From Pyrobaculum ferrireducens (GTDB taxonomy: Archaea; Thermoproteota; Thermoprotei; Thermoproteales; Thermoproteaceae): DNA of 64,000 bases. The DNA is taken from the NCBI RefSeq assembly GCF_000234805.1, contig NC_016645.1, positions 1,526,391 to 1,590,390 on the forward strand. Direction: 5' to 3'. The position numbers and the translations under genes were made by a program. Of the stretch, positions 35,944 through 44,838 are shown piece after piece (within the stretch, counting starts at the first letter, position 1; the number at the start of each line of letters is the position of its first letter). The notes under the pieces were generated by a model, which had not been told where the DNA came from, did no database searches, and saw only the letters and a program-made list of their open reading frames with translations.

Positions 35944-37298
35944 GGCTTGTGGTGGTCGGCGGCGGGCCCGCCGGCTACGTCGCGGCCATTAGGGCGAGCC
36001 AGCTGGGCATCAAGGTCACGTTGATAGAGGCGGAGCACCTAGGCGGGGAGTGTACAAACTACGCATGCATCCCCTCCAAGGCGTTGCTACACGCCGCGGA
36101 GGTTTACAGAAAGGCGGCTTCAGCCCCGTGGCTGGCCGGCTCTCTGTCGTTTAGGTGGGGGGAAGCCGTTCGCTGGAAGGACGGGGTGGTGGAGAGGCTT
36201 AGGCGCGGCATAGAGTTCCTCTTGAAGTCGGCCGGGGTTGAGGTTGTACACGGCGTCGCCAAGCCGGGGCCGGGGAAGTCGGTTGAAGTGAACGGCCGGA
36301 GGTTTGAGTACGACTACCTGCTTCTAGCCACTGGTAGCGAGCCCGTAGATCTGAAGGAGCTACCCCGCGGGGGGAGGGTCCTTGGGACTAGGGAGGTCTT
36401 CGGTCTAGAAAACGCACCGGCGTCTGTGGCGATTATCGGCGGGGGCGCCGCCGGCGTGGAGGCGGCGTCTCTCTTTTCAATGTTAGGCTCTGAGGTCCAC
36501 CTAGTCGAGGTGATGGATCGGCTACTGCCGGGGCTCGACGCAGATGTGTCTAGGCAGGTTGAGAGGGCGCTCGCTGGAAGAGGCGTTAAGGTGTACACCT
36601 CCTCAAGGGTTGTGGGCGCCGGCGGCGCAGACGGCGCGTTGGAGCTACGCCTCTCCACGCCCGGCGGGGAGAAGAGGGTGGAGGTGGAGATAGCCGTCGT
36701 GGCGGTGGGGAGGCGCCCGAGGCTCGGGCCCTTCGCCGCGCTGGGGCTGGAGCTGGACAGCCGCGGCGCCGTGAAGACAGACAGCTCGATGAGGACGAGC
36801 ATCCCGTGGGTATACGCCGCGGGGGACGTGACTGGGCCGCCGTACTACGCCCACAAGGCCTACGCCCAGGCTAAGGCCGCGGTGGAGAACATGGCGGGCC
36901 TCAAGTCGGCCTACGAGCCCCGTGCCGTGCCGGCGGTGATCTTCAGCGACCCCGAGGTGGTGTCTGTGGGCCTCACCGAGGAGGAGGCCGCCAAGAGGGG
37001 TTACAGACCCAAGGCGGCGAGGGTGCCCCTTTCGGCGCTTGGGCGCGCGGTGGCCACCGACTCGTCTGAGGGATTCGCCAAGCTTGTGTACGACGGGGAG
37101 AGCCGCGTCGTGCTGGGCGTCCACATGGTGGGGCGCGGCGTCTCTGAACTGGCCGGCGAAGCCGCCGCCCTAGTCGAGTTCTACGCCACAGTCGACGACT
37201 TGGCGCTGGTGGTGCACCCACACCCAACTCTCTCTGAGCTCTTCGTCGAGCTGGCGGAGGCCGCCCTCGGGAGGCCCACACACGTGGCGAGGTTATGA
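35940..37298 (+). CDS. lpdA: Dihydrolipoamide dehydrogenase (E3)
   Basis: The 452-residue flavoprotein has an FAD-binding VVVGGGPAGYVAAIRASQLG start, the redox disulfide in GGECTNYACIPSKAL (C-x4-C), a NAD-binding VAIIGGGAAGVEAASLF, and the C-terminal HPHPTLSE histidine-glutamate pair. It reoxidises dihydrolipoyl groups of E2 with NAD+. It starts 4 nt inside the end of the E2 gene and ends overlapping lipB. Confidence 0.95.
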   Translation: MRLVVVGGGPAGYVAAIRASQLGIKVTLIEAEHLGGECTNYACIPSKALLHAAEVYRKAASAPWLAGSLSFRWGEAVRWKDGVVERLRRGIEFLLKSAGVEVVHGVAKPGPGKSVEVNGRRFEYDYLLLATGSEPVDLKELPRGGRVLGTREVFGLENAPASVAIIGGGAAGVEAASLFSMLGSEVHLVEVMDRLLPGLDADVSRQVERALAGRGVKVYTSSRVVGAGGADGALELRLSTPGGEKRVEVEIAVVAVGRRPRLGPFAALGLELDSRGAVKTDSSMRTSIPWVYAAGDVTGPPYYAHKAYAQAKAAVENMAGLKSAYEPRAVPAVIFSDPEVVSVGLTEEEAAKRGYRPKAARVPLSALGRAVATDSSEGFAKLVYDGESRVVLGVHMVGRGVSELAGEAAALVEFYATVDDLALVVHPHPTLSELFVELAEAALGRPTHVARL

Positions 37299-37981
37299 AG
37301 GTGGTGTGGCTTGGGAGGACCGCGTATCACGAGGCATGGCGGCTGATGAAGTCGCTACATAGGGCAGTCTCGGCTGGCCAGGCGGAGGAGGTGGCCCTAG
37401 TCACAGAGCACGAGCCTGTGGTGACCGTTGGGAAGCACGGCAGGCTTAACAACGTACTGCGCTGGGACGTGCCCGTGTACGTGGTGGAGAGGGGCGGCGA
37501 CGCCACCTACCACGGGCCGGGCCAGGCCGTGATCTACCCCATAATACGCCTGAGGTGGCCTCTGAGGCGCTACATCGACGCCCTAGAAGACGCGGTTATA
37601 GAGACGTTGAGAAAATACGGCGTAGAGGCTGGGAAAAATCCAAGCCACAGGGGGGTCTGGTTAGGCGGGAGGAAGATAGCCAGCGTGGGGATAGCCGTGG
37701 AGAACAACGTCGCGTACCACGGCGTTGCCGTCAACGTTTCTCTAGACGTGGGAGAATTCGCCAGGATAAACCCCTGCGGCCTGCCCCCATCCGCCATGAT
37801 CTCCATGAAGGACCTGGGGATACACGCAGACGTCAGAGAGGTCGGCGTCGAGACGGCGGTGAACCTCGCCGAGATCCTTGGACTACACACCGAGATCGCC
37901 CCAAGGCCGCCGGAAGCGCCGCCGGTTGCAGAAGAGCTAAAGCCTGCGGAGCCACCTCGGCAGATCACCGCACGCCCCTAA
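37295..37981 (+). CDS. lipB: Octanoyl/lipoyl transferase LipB with a proline-rich tail
   Basis: LipB moves an octanoyl group to the E2 lysine before LipA adds sulfur. The motif RGGDATYHGPGQAVIYPIIRL (shown by key residues RGG, HGPGQ) and the catalytic-lysine region LGGRKIASVGIAVEN are present. The last ~30 residues form a proline/alanine/glutamate-rich extension not usual in the family. The start overlaps the E3 stop. With lipA next to the operon, synthesis and use of lipoate are encoded in one place. Confidence 0.92.
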   Translation: MKVVWLGRTAYHEAWRLMKSLHRAVSAGQAEEVALVTEHEPVVTVGKHGRLNNVLRWDVPVYVVERGGDATYHGPGQAVIYPIIRLRWPLRRYIDALEDAVIETLRKYGVEAGKNPSHRGVWLGGRKIASVGIAVENNVAYHGVAVNVSLDVGEFARINPCGLPPSAMISMKDLGIHADVREVGVETAVNLAEILGLHTEIAPRPPEAPPVAEELKPAEPPRQITARP

Positions 37982-38190
37982 CTGACAAGGCCGCCGGCTT
38001 TCTCACACAGAGGGGTAAATTTGTATATACCCACCGCTGAGAGGGCTAGGAAGACGGAGGCGGCGAGCATGGGGAGGGCCACCCCTGGCCGTAGCCCCTA
38101 AGGGCTAGATACACCGCAACCGCCGCTTGGATAATGGCGGAGATGGCAAGGAAACTATCGCCATAAACAAAATGCGCCCCACCGCGGTTC
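37978..38190 (-). pseudogene. Possible remnant of a two-helix membrane protein
   Basis: Two membrane-like segments on the minus strand lie in different frames. One reads AHFVYGDSFLAISAIIQAAV and continues VYLALRGYGQG; the other (37978-38070) reads MLAASVFLALSAVGIYKF. A single frameshift near 38075 would join them. No start codon is present for the first part. It may be the decayed partner of the small membrane peptide just upstream. Confidence 0.3.
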
Positions 38191-38197
38191 GCCTAAG

Positions 38198-38278
38198 CTA
38201 CTTAATCATATACAGCGCCATCACCAGGGCGAAGAGCACGGCGAGTCCAGCCACCGCGGTTAGCGCCCACATCATCAT
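38198..38278 (-). CDS. Possible 26-residue single-span membrane peptide
   Basis: An ATG at 38278 opens a 26-codon frame encoding one hydrophobic helix, with core ALTAVAGLAVLFALVMALY and a lysine at the end. An AT-rich box (AATAATA) lies ~24 nt upstream. Such peptides occur as small subunits of respiratory enzymes. No family is recognised, and chance cannot be excluded. Confidence 0.35.
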   Translation of the reverse strand: MMMWALTAVAGLAVLFALVMALYMIK

Positions 38279-38298
38279 GGCTTCAATAAACCCCAGTA

Positions 38299-38574
38299 TT
38301 ATTTTTTAATTAACTGCGACGGGACGTACACACTACCGTAGCCCTCCCCCAGCCTCTCCAAAACCCCATGCCTAGTAAGCACCTCTAGGTGGTGCCTCAC
38401 CGTCTTGTAGTCGAGACCCAGCGACTTGGCAATCTCGTTAGCATTCATAGGCTTCTTCATTAAGATCTTCACAATCTCAAGCCTCGTAGGGCCACCCCTC
38501 GTCGCGTAAAAGAGAAACTGAAACAACTTCCTAGCCGCGCGGTCGTCTAGCCACAGATCATGTCGAAAAGCCAA
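38299..38574 (-). CDS. ArsR-type winged-helix regulator
   Basis: 91 residues with the compact winged helix of the ArsR group: TRLEIVKILMKKPMNANEIA, then SLGLDYKTVRHHLEVLTRHG and a wing with GEGYGSVYVPS. There are no cysteines, so it is not a typical metal sensor. It is divergent from the broken sulfite-oxidase-fold gene and may have controlled it or the small membrane genes downstream. Confidence 0.85.
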   Translation of the reverse strand: MAFRHDLWLDDRAARKLFQFLFYATRGGPTRLEIVKILMKKPMNANEIAKSLGLDYKTVRHHLEVLTRHGVLERLGEGYGSVYVPSQLIKK

Positions 38575-38637
38575 TTTATAAGTCTTTACCCAAATTTTTG
38601 GGAAAAATTAATACACGCCAGCCGATAGAGACGTGTC

Positions 38638-39763
38638 ATGAAAACCGGACAACTCATAGCGGGCCTGGTGGCGGCACTAATCGTGGGGGCCGACCTGGGG
38701 TACCTAATCGCCCCACCAAAAAACCAACATAATAACCACCACGATCCCGACCACAGTTACTCAACAAACCACCCAGACGGTGACAGCCACCCAGACACAG
38801 ACTCTCACACAAACCGCCACACAAACCGTGACCCAGACAGTGACGGCAACCCCACCGAGCGGGCAACAGACGAGGCTAGAACCCGCATATGTCTCATACA
38901 CGACAGTGATAAACGGCACCTCGGGCGGAGCCGTGGAGGCACCGCCTCTACTCGTCGTGATACCCCCGGAACCTATGTAAAGATTGGCGACAAGACGCTG
39001 TCAGTCTACAACTTCACGGTGGTCCTCTAGCCGCCGCCACCCGTCAAGCCGCCGGACAACTCGACGCCGGTCCTCGCCTTCGCCCACTTCGTAAACGGCT
39101 ACAGCGGCGCCGCCGCGCTCGGTAGCTACGCGACGTATCGTCTCCCCCAGTGGAGCGGCCGGCCGGAGCCCCCGCCCAACTCCCACATATCTGCTATACA
39201 GAACTACACCGGGACGGCGGCCGCCAGCGCGCCTCCGCTGACGCCGGAGTTCCTCTGGTATGTCGTCCAGATAGGGCCGACGCCCACGGTCAAAGTGGAC
39301 AACTACGCCCTGGAGGTGGACGGGCTAGTCGAGAAGCCGCTCAGACTTACCTACGACGAGCTAGCCTCCCTGCCGTCTGTAGAGCTAGTGGCGACGCTCC
39401 AATGCGTCTCCGATCCCTACTTCCTTAGGGCGACGGTGAAGTGGCGCGGCGTCAGGCTCGCCGACATACTCAACATGGCCGGCGTCTCCAAAGACGCGGT
39501 CAAGGTGATCGCCTACGGGGTAGACGGGTACACCAGCGACCTGCCCCTCTCGAAGGCCATGGAACCCCGACACCCTGGTGGCCTACATGGCATACTACAA
39601 GCCGCACGCCGCCCACGGCTACCCAGTTAGGCTACTGGTGCCCAGGTGGTGGGGCTACAAGAGCGTGAAGTGGTTGGTAAGGCTTACCGTCACCGACAAG
39701 AACTACCTAGGCTACTGGGAGTCGCTGGGCTATCCCGACGTGGCGAAGATAGAAGGCGGATAG
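38638..39763 (+). pseudogene. Sulfite-oxidase-fold (SUOX/YedY-like) molybdopterin protein, broken by several frameshifts
   Basis: The pieces in order are a membrane anchor (MKTGQLIAGLVAALIVG), a TVTQ-type linker in a second frame (38780-38980), a stop after VYNFTVVL (39030), and a long molybdopterin-binding part. That part contains VDGLVEKPLRLTYDELASLP and LQCVSDPYF, with the expected Mo-ligand cysteine. It ends in another frame with HGYPVRLLVPRWWGYKSVKW. At least three frame changes and one stop are needed. The parent would have been an exported oxidoreductase with a heme-b partner. Confidence 0.75.
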
Positions 39764-39766
39764 GCG

Positions 39767-39901
39767 ATGGACGCCGCCTGGTTGGTGCCGGCGGCTCTGC
39801 AGATAGAGGCGGCGCTGGTGTCGATAGCGGCGTCTCTGCGGCCTGCGCTGTCGCCGTACCTGCTGGCGGCTGTGGGGCGATCCTGGCGGTGCCAGAGATA
39901 A
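39767..39901 (+). CDS. Small hydrophobic protein next to the SUOX remnant
   Basis: A 44-codon frame starts 3 nt after the SUOX stop and encodes two hydrophobic stretches (AALQIEAALVSIAASL and SPYLLAAVG). A single-base shift would give a more natural membrane end (AILAVPEIS then stop). It may be a small membrane subunit that has also decayed. Confidence 0.35.
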   Translation: MDAAWLVPAALQIEAALVSIAASLRPALSPYLLAAVGRSWRCQR

Positions 39902-39909
39902 GCTGAAGC

Positions 39910-40248
39910 ATGTACTCGCCGCAACTCCAGAGGCAGACTGCCAGGGCCTTGCTGGCGCTGGCGGTCGCCGAGGCCCTAACCGGCTTCGCCGGAGGCCCCG
40001 TTACCTCCAACCTCTTCAGCGCGGCAACCGGCGGCCTGCTGACTAGGGGCACCGCCCTACAGCTCCACCTACTGCTGATAGACCCCCTAGCCTTCTTCTT
40101 CATCCTCCACATAGCGAACGCCTTCGGCATGGCGTTTATGAAACGCGGCGTGAGGTGGCCGCCACTCTACACCGCGGTGGTACTCGCGATGCTGGTGCCA
40201 GGTTTCGCCGCCGTTGTCTATCTAGACAGCATGTACTTCATGACATAG
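39910..40248 (+). CDS. Small membrane protein, possible heme-b subunit
   Basis: 112 residues with three hydrophobic segments. Histidines lie inside membrane stretches (LQLHLLLIDPLAFFFILHIAN), as in small cytochrome-b-type subunits. It follows the SUOX-like remnant, whose bacterial relatives work with a heme-b membrane partner. The frame is intact although its probable partner is broken. Family assignment is tentative. Confidence 0.5.
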   Translation: MYSPQLQRQTARALLALAVAEALTGFAGGPVTSNLFSAATGGLLTRGTALQLHLLLIDPLAFFFILHIANAFGMAFMKRGVRWPPLYTAVVLAMLVPGFAAVVYLDSMYFMT

Positions 40249-40424
40249 CAAGACAAACCTAAACCCAGCTTCTACTTTTTAATAACTGTGCATACTTTAA
40301 TACTACGCAGTCTCTCCAAAGCCACGCGCGATGGAGGTGTTTGTCCCCCATCCCCCACAACTACAATCTTCCTTATACGTAGGTATTATAATCGCCGTTA
40401 TTAAATCAGAGGTCTTAATTGCAC

Positions 40425-40562
40425 ATGGCTAGGAGATACTGCCCGACTTGCAGAAAAACCGTTGACGAAGATGTTGCGAAGGAGGGTTCCTTCGTGATAA
40501 AGAAATGTCCACAATGCGGCTATATTTTTGCCAAATATGAGGTGAAGAGTGTTGTTAAATGA
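40425..40562 (+). CDS. Small zinc-ribbon protein
   Basis: A 45-residue protein with two C-x2-C pairs, CPTC near the N-terminus and CPQCG 22 residues later, as in zinc ribbons. It has a lysine-rich basic character. The ATG lies ~24 nt after a TTAAAT box, consistent with a leaderless gene. Role unknown; nucleic-acid or protein binding is typical for such ribbons. Confidence 0.7.
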   Translation: MARRYCPTCRKTVDEDVAKEGSFVIKKCPQCGYIFAKYEVKSVVK

Positions 40563-40678
40563 GCCTTAATCCACAACAAAAAGCTCCGTGGTTTAATTGG
40601 AGCTTCTTGACAAATAGACATCTTCATCACAGGTTAAGAAGAGGCGATTAATAACCACTAAGGCTATGGTTTGAAGTC

Positions 40679-41857
40679 TCAACTTGGGGGCAGGTCGCCG
40701 CATGCGAGTAGCGGCGGGAAGTAGGTGAAGTTGTAGGAGAAGACGCGGGAGACGGCCGGCTTCAGCATGTCGGCCTCGGCGCCGTCTATGAATATGACCG
40801 TGTGGGGCCAGGCCATGGGGGTGGTGAACCTCTTCACGACGCTGAGGGTGTCGACGTCTATTACGTACACCTCGCCGCCGATTATATCGGTCACATATAC
40901 CCTAGAGCAGTCGCGGTTTGCGAAGACTCCCCACGGCGCCTTGCCCAGCTTGATAACCGAAAGCGGCTTCAGGTGGGGGGTGGCCATGACATAGACGGCG
41001 CCCTCCAACGGAGACGTGGCGAAGAGCTTGCCGCGGCAGACCGCGAGGCCTGGGAGGCCGGGGGGCAGGGCTGAGGTGGGGTAGTAGCTGATCACCTCGC
41101 CGGTGGGAGACAGGGTGACTAGGTAGGTATGGGAATGGATGGAGATTGGAGAGAGGAGGTAGCCCGGCTCCAGCGTGTGCCCCTCGCCGTATATATACCG
41201 CCCGTCTGTGGTCACCATGTGGAAAGAGAAGTATGAATACCTCAGCTTGTCGTGGGCGTTTACGTAGGGCGGCCAGCTGACTGTGACAAGCCTCCTCTTC
41301 AGGCCCCCGTCTGTCTTGTACACGACGTACGGCTCTCTAATGAGCGGCGTCACGAGGGCGGTGCCCAGCTTCACCGGCGCGTGGGGGTAGACGCCGACGG
41401 GAACGCAGCTCTGGATAACCTCTGTGGATAGATCCAGCGCGCATATGTACCCCCTCTTTTCTGTGGTGTTGAAAACCGCAAGCCACAGCGTCGATCCCTC
41501 GAGCGGCGCCACCTCGGGCTTGTAGTAGAGGAAGTGGCTGACGTTGCCAGGGGCCCTAAGAACCACCGCCGGCCTGGAGAAGTCGGGGAGGTGGAATATA
41601 TAAATCCACTTGCTAACCTCCGCAATTGTCACCACAAGCTTGTCTCTCCACAGAAAGGCGTCGTACATCGTGTAGTTTGGCCAGACGTCGTTCAGCGCCG
41701 CGCCCCCCACGTACACTCCGTCAATATATAGGGCGATGGAGGGCGGCCCCCCGCCCACAACGATAAAAGTATCCTCAGCTGAAGACTGCGGCCCGGGCTG
41801 GAGCAACAGGAGGAGGGGGAGTAGGAGAAAGAGGGGAAAAAAGATTTTTTTATACAC
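40679..41857 (-). CDS. Secreted beta-propeller protein
   Basis: A 392-residue protein with a signal peptide (FFPLFLLLPLLLLL) and repeated ~45-residue propeller blades such as CSRVYVTDIIGGEVYVIDVDTL and GAVYVMATPHLKPLSVIKLG, like YVTN-type propellers. It is the last gene of a minus-strand operon with TusA, DsrE and YeeE/YedE genes and overlaps the transporter gene by 8 bp. It probably faces the cell exterior. The function is not known; a structural or sulfur-compound-binding role is inferred from context. Confidence 0.75.
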   Translation of the reverse strand: MYKKIFFPLFLLLPLLLLLQPGPQSSAEDTFIVVGGGPPSIALYIDGVYVGGAALNDVWPNYTMYDAFLWRDKLVVTIAEVSKWIYIFHLPDFSRPAVVLRAPGNVSHFLYYKPEVAPLEGSTLWLAVFNTTEKRGYICALDLSTEVIQSCVPVGVYPHAPVKLGTALVTPLIREPYVVYKTDGGLKRRLVTVSWPPYVNAHDKLRYSYFSFHMVTTDGRYIYGEGHTLEPGYLLSPISIHSHTYLVTLSPTGEVISYYPTSALPPGLPGLAVCRGKLFATSPLEGAVYVMATPHLKPLSVIKLGKAPWGVFANRDCSRVYVTDIIGGEVYVIDVDTLSVVKRFTTPMAWPHTVIFIDGAEADMLKPAVSRVFSYNFTYFPPLLACGDLPPS

Positions 41858-43097
41858 GGAGCCTGGGAGCCAAGATTTTTATCTGAGGGACGTGTAGCAG
41901 ACGCTGGAGTGTCCCGTCTCTCCAGCTACCCACCAGCGCTATGAATAGAGCCACGGCGTAAGCGGCGGCGGCGCCGGCGGCGACGTTTCCGCCGAAGAAG
42001 TCGTAGAAGTGAAGCACCGGGGATAGGTAGATGGAGGTGGTGAAGAAGAAGGGCCATACGTACGACAGTATCGTCATGCCGGCCACCATGCCGAACCAGG
42101 CAATTAGATGCGGTATGCTACCCTCCCCGCTTCTGTAGGCGCTACTGAAGCTACAGCCCGCCACGAGGACCATCCCCACTCCGAAGAGCACCCCGCCGAG
42201 GAAGGTGTGGACGCCGACTGGGAATAGGAACTCCTTGTACTGCCAGCCAAAGCCGTATTTAAGCACCAGGTTGCCGGTGATCATAATGGCGAGGGCGATG
42301 GCTATGGCCCTCGCGTTGCCACCGTAGGGGGCCAGCCTTGACCAGAAGCCGTCCCTCAGCATCGAGGTAAAGCATATATTGCCCTTGGAGCCGAAGAATC
42401 CGTAGGCGATGCCTAGGTAGAGAAAGGCGATCGCGGCCCAGATACCCAGCCCCAGCCAGTAGAGAGTGGTCAAGGCCGCCGCGGCGAGGGCCACCGCCAG
42501 CACCTTGCGGTTGTCTACGCTGGAGCCCAGCTCAATCCTTATGGGCTTGGATCTATGCATCTTCTCCATTAGGAAGTCCTCGATGAGGCGCGTCGAGATG
42601 AAGGTGCCCACGGCCATCCCCAGGAAGAAGACGAAGCCTGAGAACACCAGCGACTGTATCGTCGCGACGAAGTTACCCACGTTGCACCCAAGAGCCAGCC
42701 TCGCGCCGAAGCCCAGCATGAGGCCGCCGACGATGGAGAGCAGAACCACCATCCTGTTGGCCGGCCACCGGAGGCGCCAGTTCCCCTCGAGGGCCTTAGC
42801 GATCATAGCCCCCAGCATAAAGCCGAGGACTATCATAAACTCCTTATTTTCCGGCTCCCACGGTGCCGCCGCCGGGGCTACGAACATGGGGGAGCTCGGG
42901 TTGAAGTAGTCCCAGGCCTTTGTGTTAAGGAGGCCGCCGGTAAGGACGTAGAACAGCCAACCCCCGAACTGGTTCTCCGGCCCCGTGATGTACCACGGGC
43001 TCTTCACAATAATTATCTGCAACACGGCGGTTAGGCCTATCAAAGCCCCCGCCACCTCGGGCCGCCAAGGCTCTTTTAAAAACTTGGGGAGCGGCAT
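41850..43097 (-). CDS. YeeE/YedE-family sulfur-compound transporter
   Basis: A 415-residue membrane protein with about ten segments in two repeats. The conserved cysteines of this family are in LALGCNVGNF, GNICFTSML and VAGCSFSSAYR. YeeE/YedE (TsuA) proteins import thiosulfate by passing it between cysteines. The gene is one base past the DsrE-like gene in a four-gene operon, so uptake would feed DsrE and TusA inside the cell. The N-terminal ~75 residues are longer than in simple TsuA. Confidence 0.88.
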   Translation of the reverse strand: MPLPKFLKEPWRPEVAGALIGLTAVLQIIIVKSPWYITGPENQFGGWLFYVLTGGLLNTKAWDYFNPSSPMFVAPAAAPWEPENKEFMIVLGFMLGAMIAKALEGNWRLRWPANRMVVLLSIVGGLMLGFGARLALGCNVGNFVATIQSLVFSGFVFFLGMAVGTFISTRLIEDFLMEKMHRSKPIRIELGSSVDNRKVLAVALAAAALTTLYWLGLGIWAAIAFLYLGIAYGFFGSKGNICFTSMLRDGFWSRLAPYGGNARAIAIALAIMITGNLVLKYGFGWQYKEFLFPVGVHTFLGGVLFGVGMVLVAGCSFSSAYRSGEGSIPHLIAWFGMVAGMTILSYVWPFFFTTSIYLSPVLHFYDFFGGNVAAGAAAAYAVALFIALVGSWRDGTLQRLLHVPQIKILAPRLRV

Positions 43098-43098
43098 A

Positions 43099-43473
43099 TT
43101 AAAACGTCACCACCCTCCCCTCTCCGACCTCCTCGAGAAAGGTGTACATAGACGACACGACGTCGACTAGGCCGAGCTTTCTGTACTCCTCCTCGGCGAC
43201 GGCGAATATCTTGCTGGCGGTTTCGCAGGCGATTATCTTCACCCCCATGGGCTTGGCGGCGGAGAACAGCTCGTCCCACATGACGTGGAGCTCCTTCATT
43301 CTCTTCACCTCAGCCGTGTCGGGCGGGGCGGACCTCCCGGCGAAGGCCAGCGTCGCCCTCCCCGTGACGAATACAACCACTTCGTTTCCCCTCGCCAGCT
43401 CCGTAGCGATGTAGGTCCCCGCCTCGTAGAGCTTAACCACGTCGTCGGAGGTGAGTATAACCCCCACCTTCAT
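43099..43473 (-). CDS. DsrE-family sulfur-transfer protein
   Basis: The 124-residue protein has the DsrE/TusD fold pattern: KVGVILTSDDVVKLYEAGTY start, EVVVFVTGRATLAF and a cysteine in VKIIACETASKIF at the position of the active cysteine. It exchanges persulfide with TusA-type carriers in known systems. It starts 4 nt inside the end of the tusA gene and lies just before the transporter gene. Confidence 0.85.
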   Translation of the reverse strand: MKVGVILTSDDVVKLYEAGTYIATELARGNEVVVFVTGRATLAFAGRSAPPDTAEVKRMKELHVMWDELFSAAKPMGVKIIACETASKIFAVAEEEYRKLGLVDVVSSMYTFLEEVGEGRVVTF

Positions 43474-43715
43474 AGAGCAATAGAGATTTCCCAGGTCCCT
43501 CCCTTGGCCTCGACGGATACAGACTTGGCGCCGGCTTTCTGGGCGACGGATTTAATATTTTCAATAGACGGCGGGTTGTCTATAATTACCTTCAATACGC
43601 TGCCCCGGGGGAGCTTAGTCAATGCTTGGGATGTGTACATCTGGGGGTAGGGGCAGACGTAGCCCTTCAAGTCCAGCTCGTAGAGGTTGTCCCCCACCTT
43701 TTTAATACTTGGCAT
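43470..43715 (-). CDS. TusA-family sulfur carrier (CPYP type)
   Basis: From the ATG at 43715 the protein has 81 residues with ELDLKGYVCPYPQMYTSQAL, the CPYP persulfide site, and PRGSVLKVIIDNPPSIENI. It closely resembles the copy at 5.4 kb. It leads an operon TusA-DsrE-YeeE/YedE-propeller. The control region it shares with the divergent propeller gene holds a strong palindrome. Confidence 0.92.
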   Translation of the reverse strand: MPSIKKVGDNLYELDLKGYVCPYPQMYTSQALTKLPRGSVLKVIIDNPPSIENIKSVAQKAGAKSVSVEAKGGTWEISIAL

Positions 43716-43747
43716 GGCTTTGCCGACTTTTGTTTTTAAAAGTGTTA

Positions 43748-43775
43748 TTAACATGTGAACTGTTAACATGTTAAC
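43748..43775. promoter_or_regulatory. Palindromic operator with repeated TTAACATGT
   Basis: GTTAACATGTTAAC at 43762-43775 is a perfect 14-bp palindrome, and TTAACATGT occurs again at 43748-43756. The site ends just before the T-rich TATA box (43780-43790) of the divergent propeller gene at 43809. It lies between two operons of sulfur genes and probably binds a dimeric regulator. Confidence 0.55.
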
Positions 43776-43808
43776 ATAGTTTTTAAAAAGTGTGTACTCC
43801 ATCATTCC

Positions 43809-44837
43809 ATGTCTGTGGAAATCCCCCTGGAGGAGCCTGCTAAAAAGGAGGGGGGAGGCCTCGGCTACATACTACTCGGGGTGACCATAGGACTGGCGGT
43901 GGGGGTAGCCGTGGGCTACTATGTCAACACAGCCACGCTCCAATATGCCTATAAGCTACTTTCAGAGGCGCAGTCACCGCCGCCTGACGTCTATTTAGTG
44001 GCGTATAAGCCCGGCAGAACGGCGTTGATGACGGCCATGGGCACTCCTCTGTACGAACAGCCATTTGGCGTCGATCAACCGCTTGCCTACGTAGGAGATT
44101 CTGGAGAATTTTCTATCTTCTACTCCCCGAATTATGTATATGTAGTCAAGGGGAGTGACGTCTACACTAAACTACTTGTCGAGGGGATCAAGGCGGCTTC
44201 GCTAATGGACGGGAATCTCTACGTCGGGGCTGGTGACGGCGTTGTAAAGCTGGCGTTGCCCGACCTCGACGAGAAGGGCAGGTTAAAAATGGATAATGTA
44301 AATGATTTAATTGCGATGCCAGATGAAAAGGAGATATATGTACTTACAAAGGATAAGTTATATATATTAGATCAGAATCTTGAAATAATTAAAGAGTTTC
44401 CGTTTGGCGGAGATAAGCTGTTTGTAGGAGCTTACTACTTCTTTATAACCAGGGGAGGTGTCGTATCTTCATACGAAAGGACTACGGGTAGGCAGTTGGC
44501 TAGCTACTCGGTAGTGGGTGAGGTTGTGGATCTCCGCGCCTGCAGAGGCATACTCCTCGTAGTTACCGCCGCCAAGACATATGCACTAAGGGTGCCTGAT
44601 CTCAGTCTTATAAAGGTGCTTGACGTAGGCGGAATCAGGTTGAGAGCTGACTCTACATGTAGCCTAGTGTATATCCTCGGCGACAATTCCATCAGCGTCG
44701 TCCTGCTCCCGTCCCTCTCTATACATAATGTGAAGACAAACACAGCATTTGACGACTTAGCTATAAGAACGGGTGCCGGCGCGGTGGCGGCTCAAGTGGG
44801 CGGCAAAAGACAGATAGCACTGGCTTGCGGTGGGTAG
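43809..44837 (+). CDS. Membrane-anchored beta-propeller protein
   Basis: 342 residues: a short cytoplasmic N-terminus, one membrane helix (GYILLGVTIGLAVGVAVGYY), then beta-propeller-like repeats (DGNLYVGAGDGVVKLALPDL, EIYVLTKDKLYILDQNLEI). The ATG lies ~26 nt after TTTTTAAAAAG. It heads a four-gene operon with a second propeller, a membrane protein and an SQR-like flavoprotein. The propeller would face outside. Function is unknown. Confidence 0.75.
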   Translation: MSVEIPLEEPAKKEGGGLGYILLGVTIGLAVGVAVGYYVNTATLQYAYKLLSEAQSPPPDVYLVAYKPGRTALMTAMGTPLYEQPFGVDQPLAYVGDSGEFSIFYSPNYVYVVKGSDVYTKLLVEGIKAASLMDGNLYVGAGDGVVKLALPDLDEKGRLKMDNVNDLIAMPDEKEIYVLTKDKLYILDQNLEIIKEFPFGGDKLFVGAYYFFITRGGVVSSYERTTGRQLASYSVVGEVVDLRACRGILLVVTAAKTYALRVPDLSLIKVLDVGGIRLRADSTCSLVYILGDNSISVVLLPSLSIHNVKTNTAFDDLAIRTGAGAVAAQVGGKRQIALACGG

Positions 44838-44838
44838 T

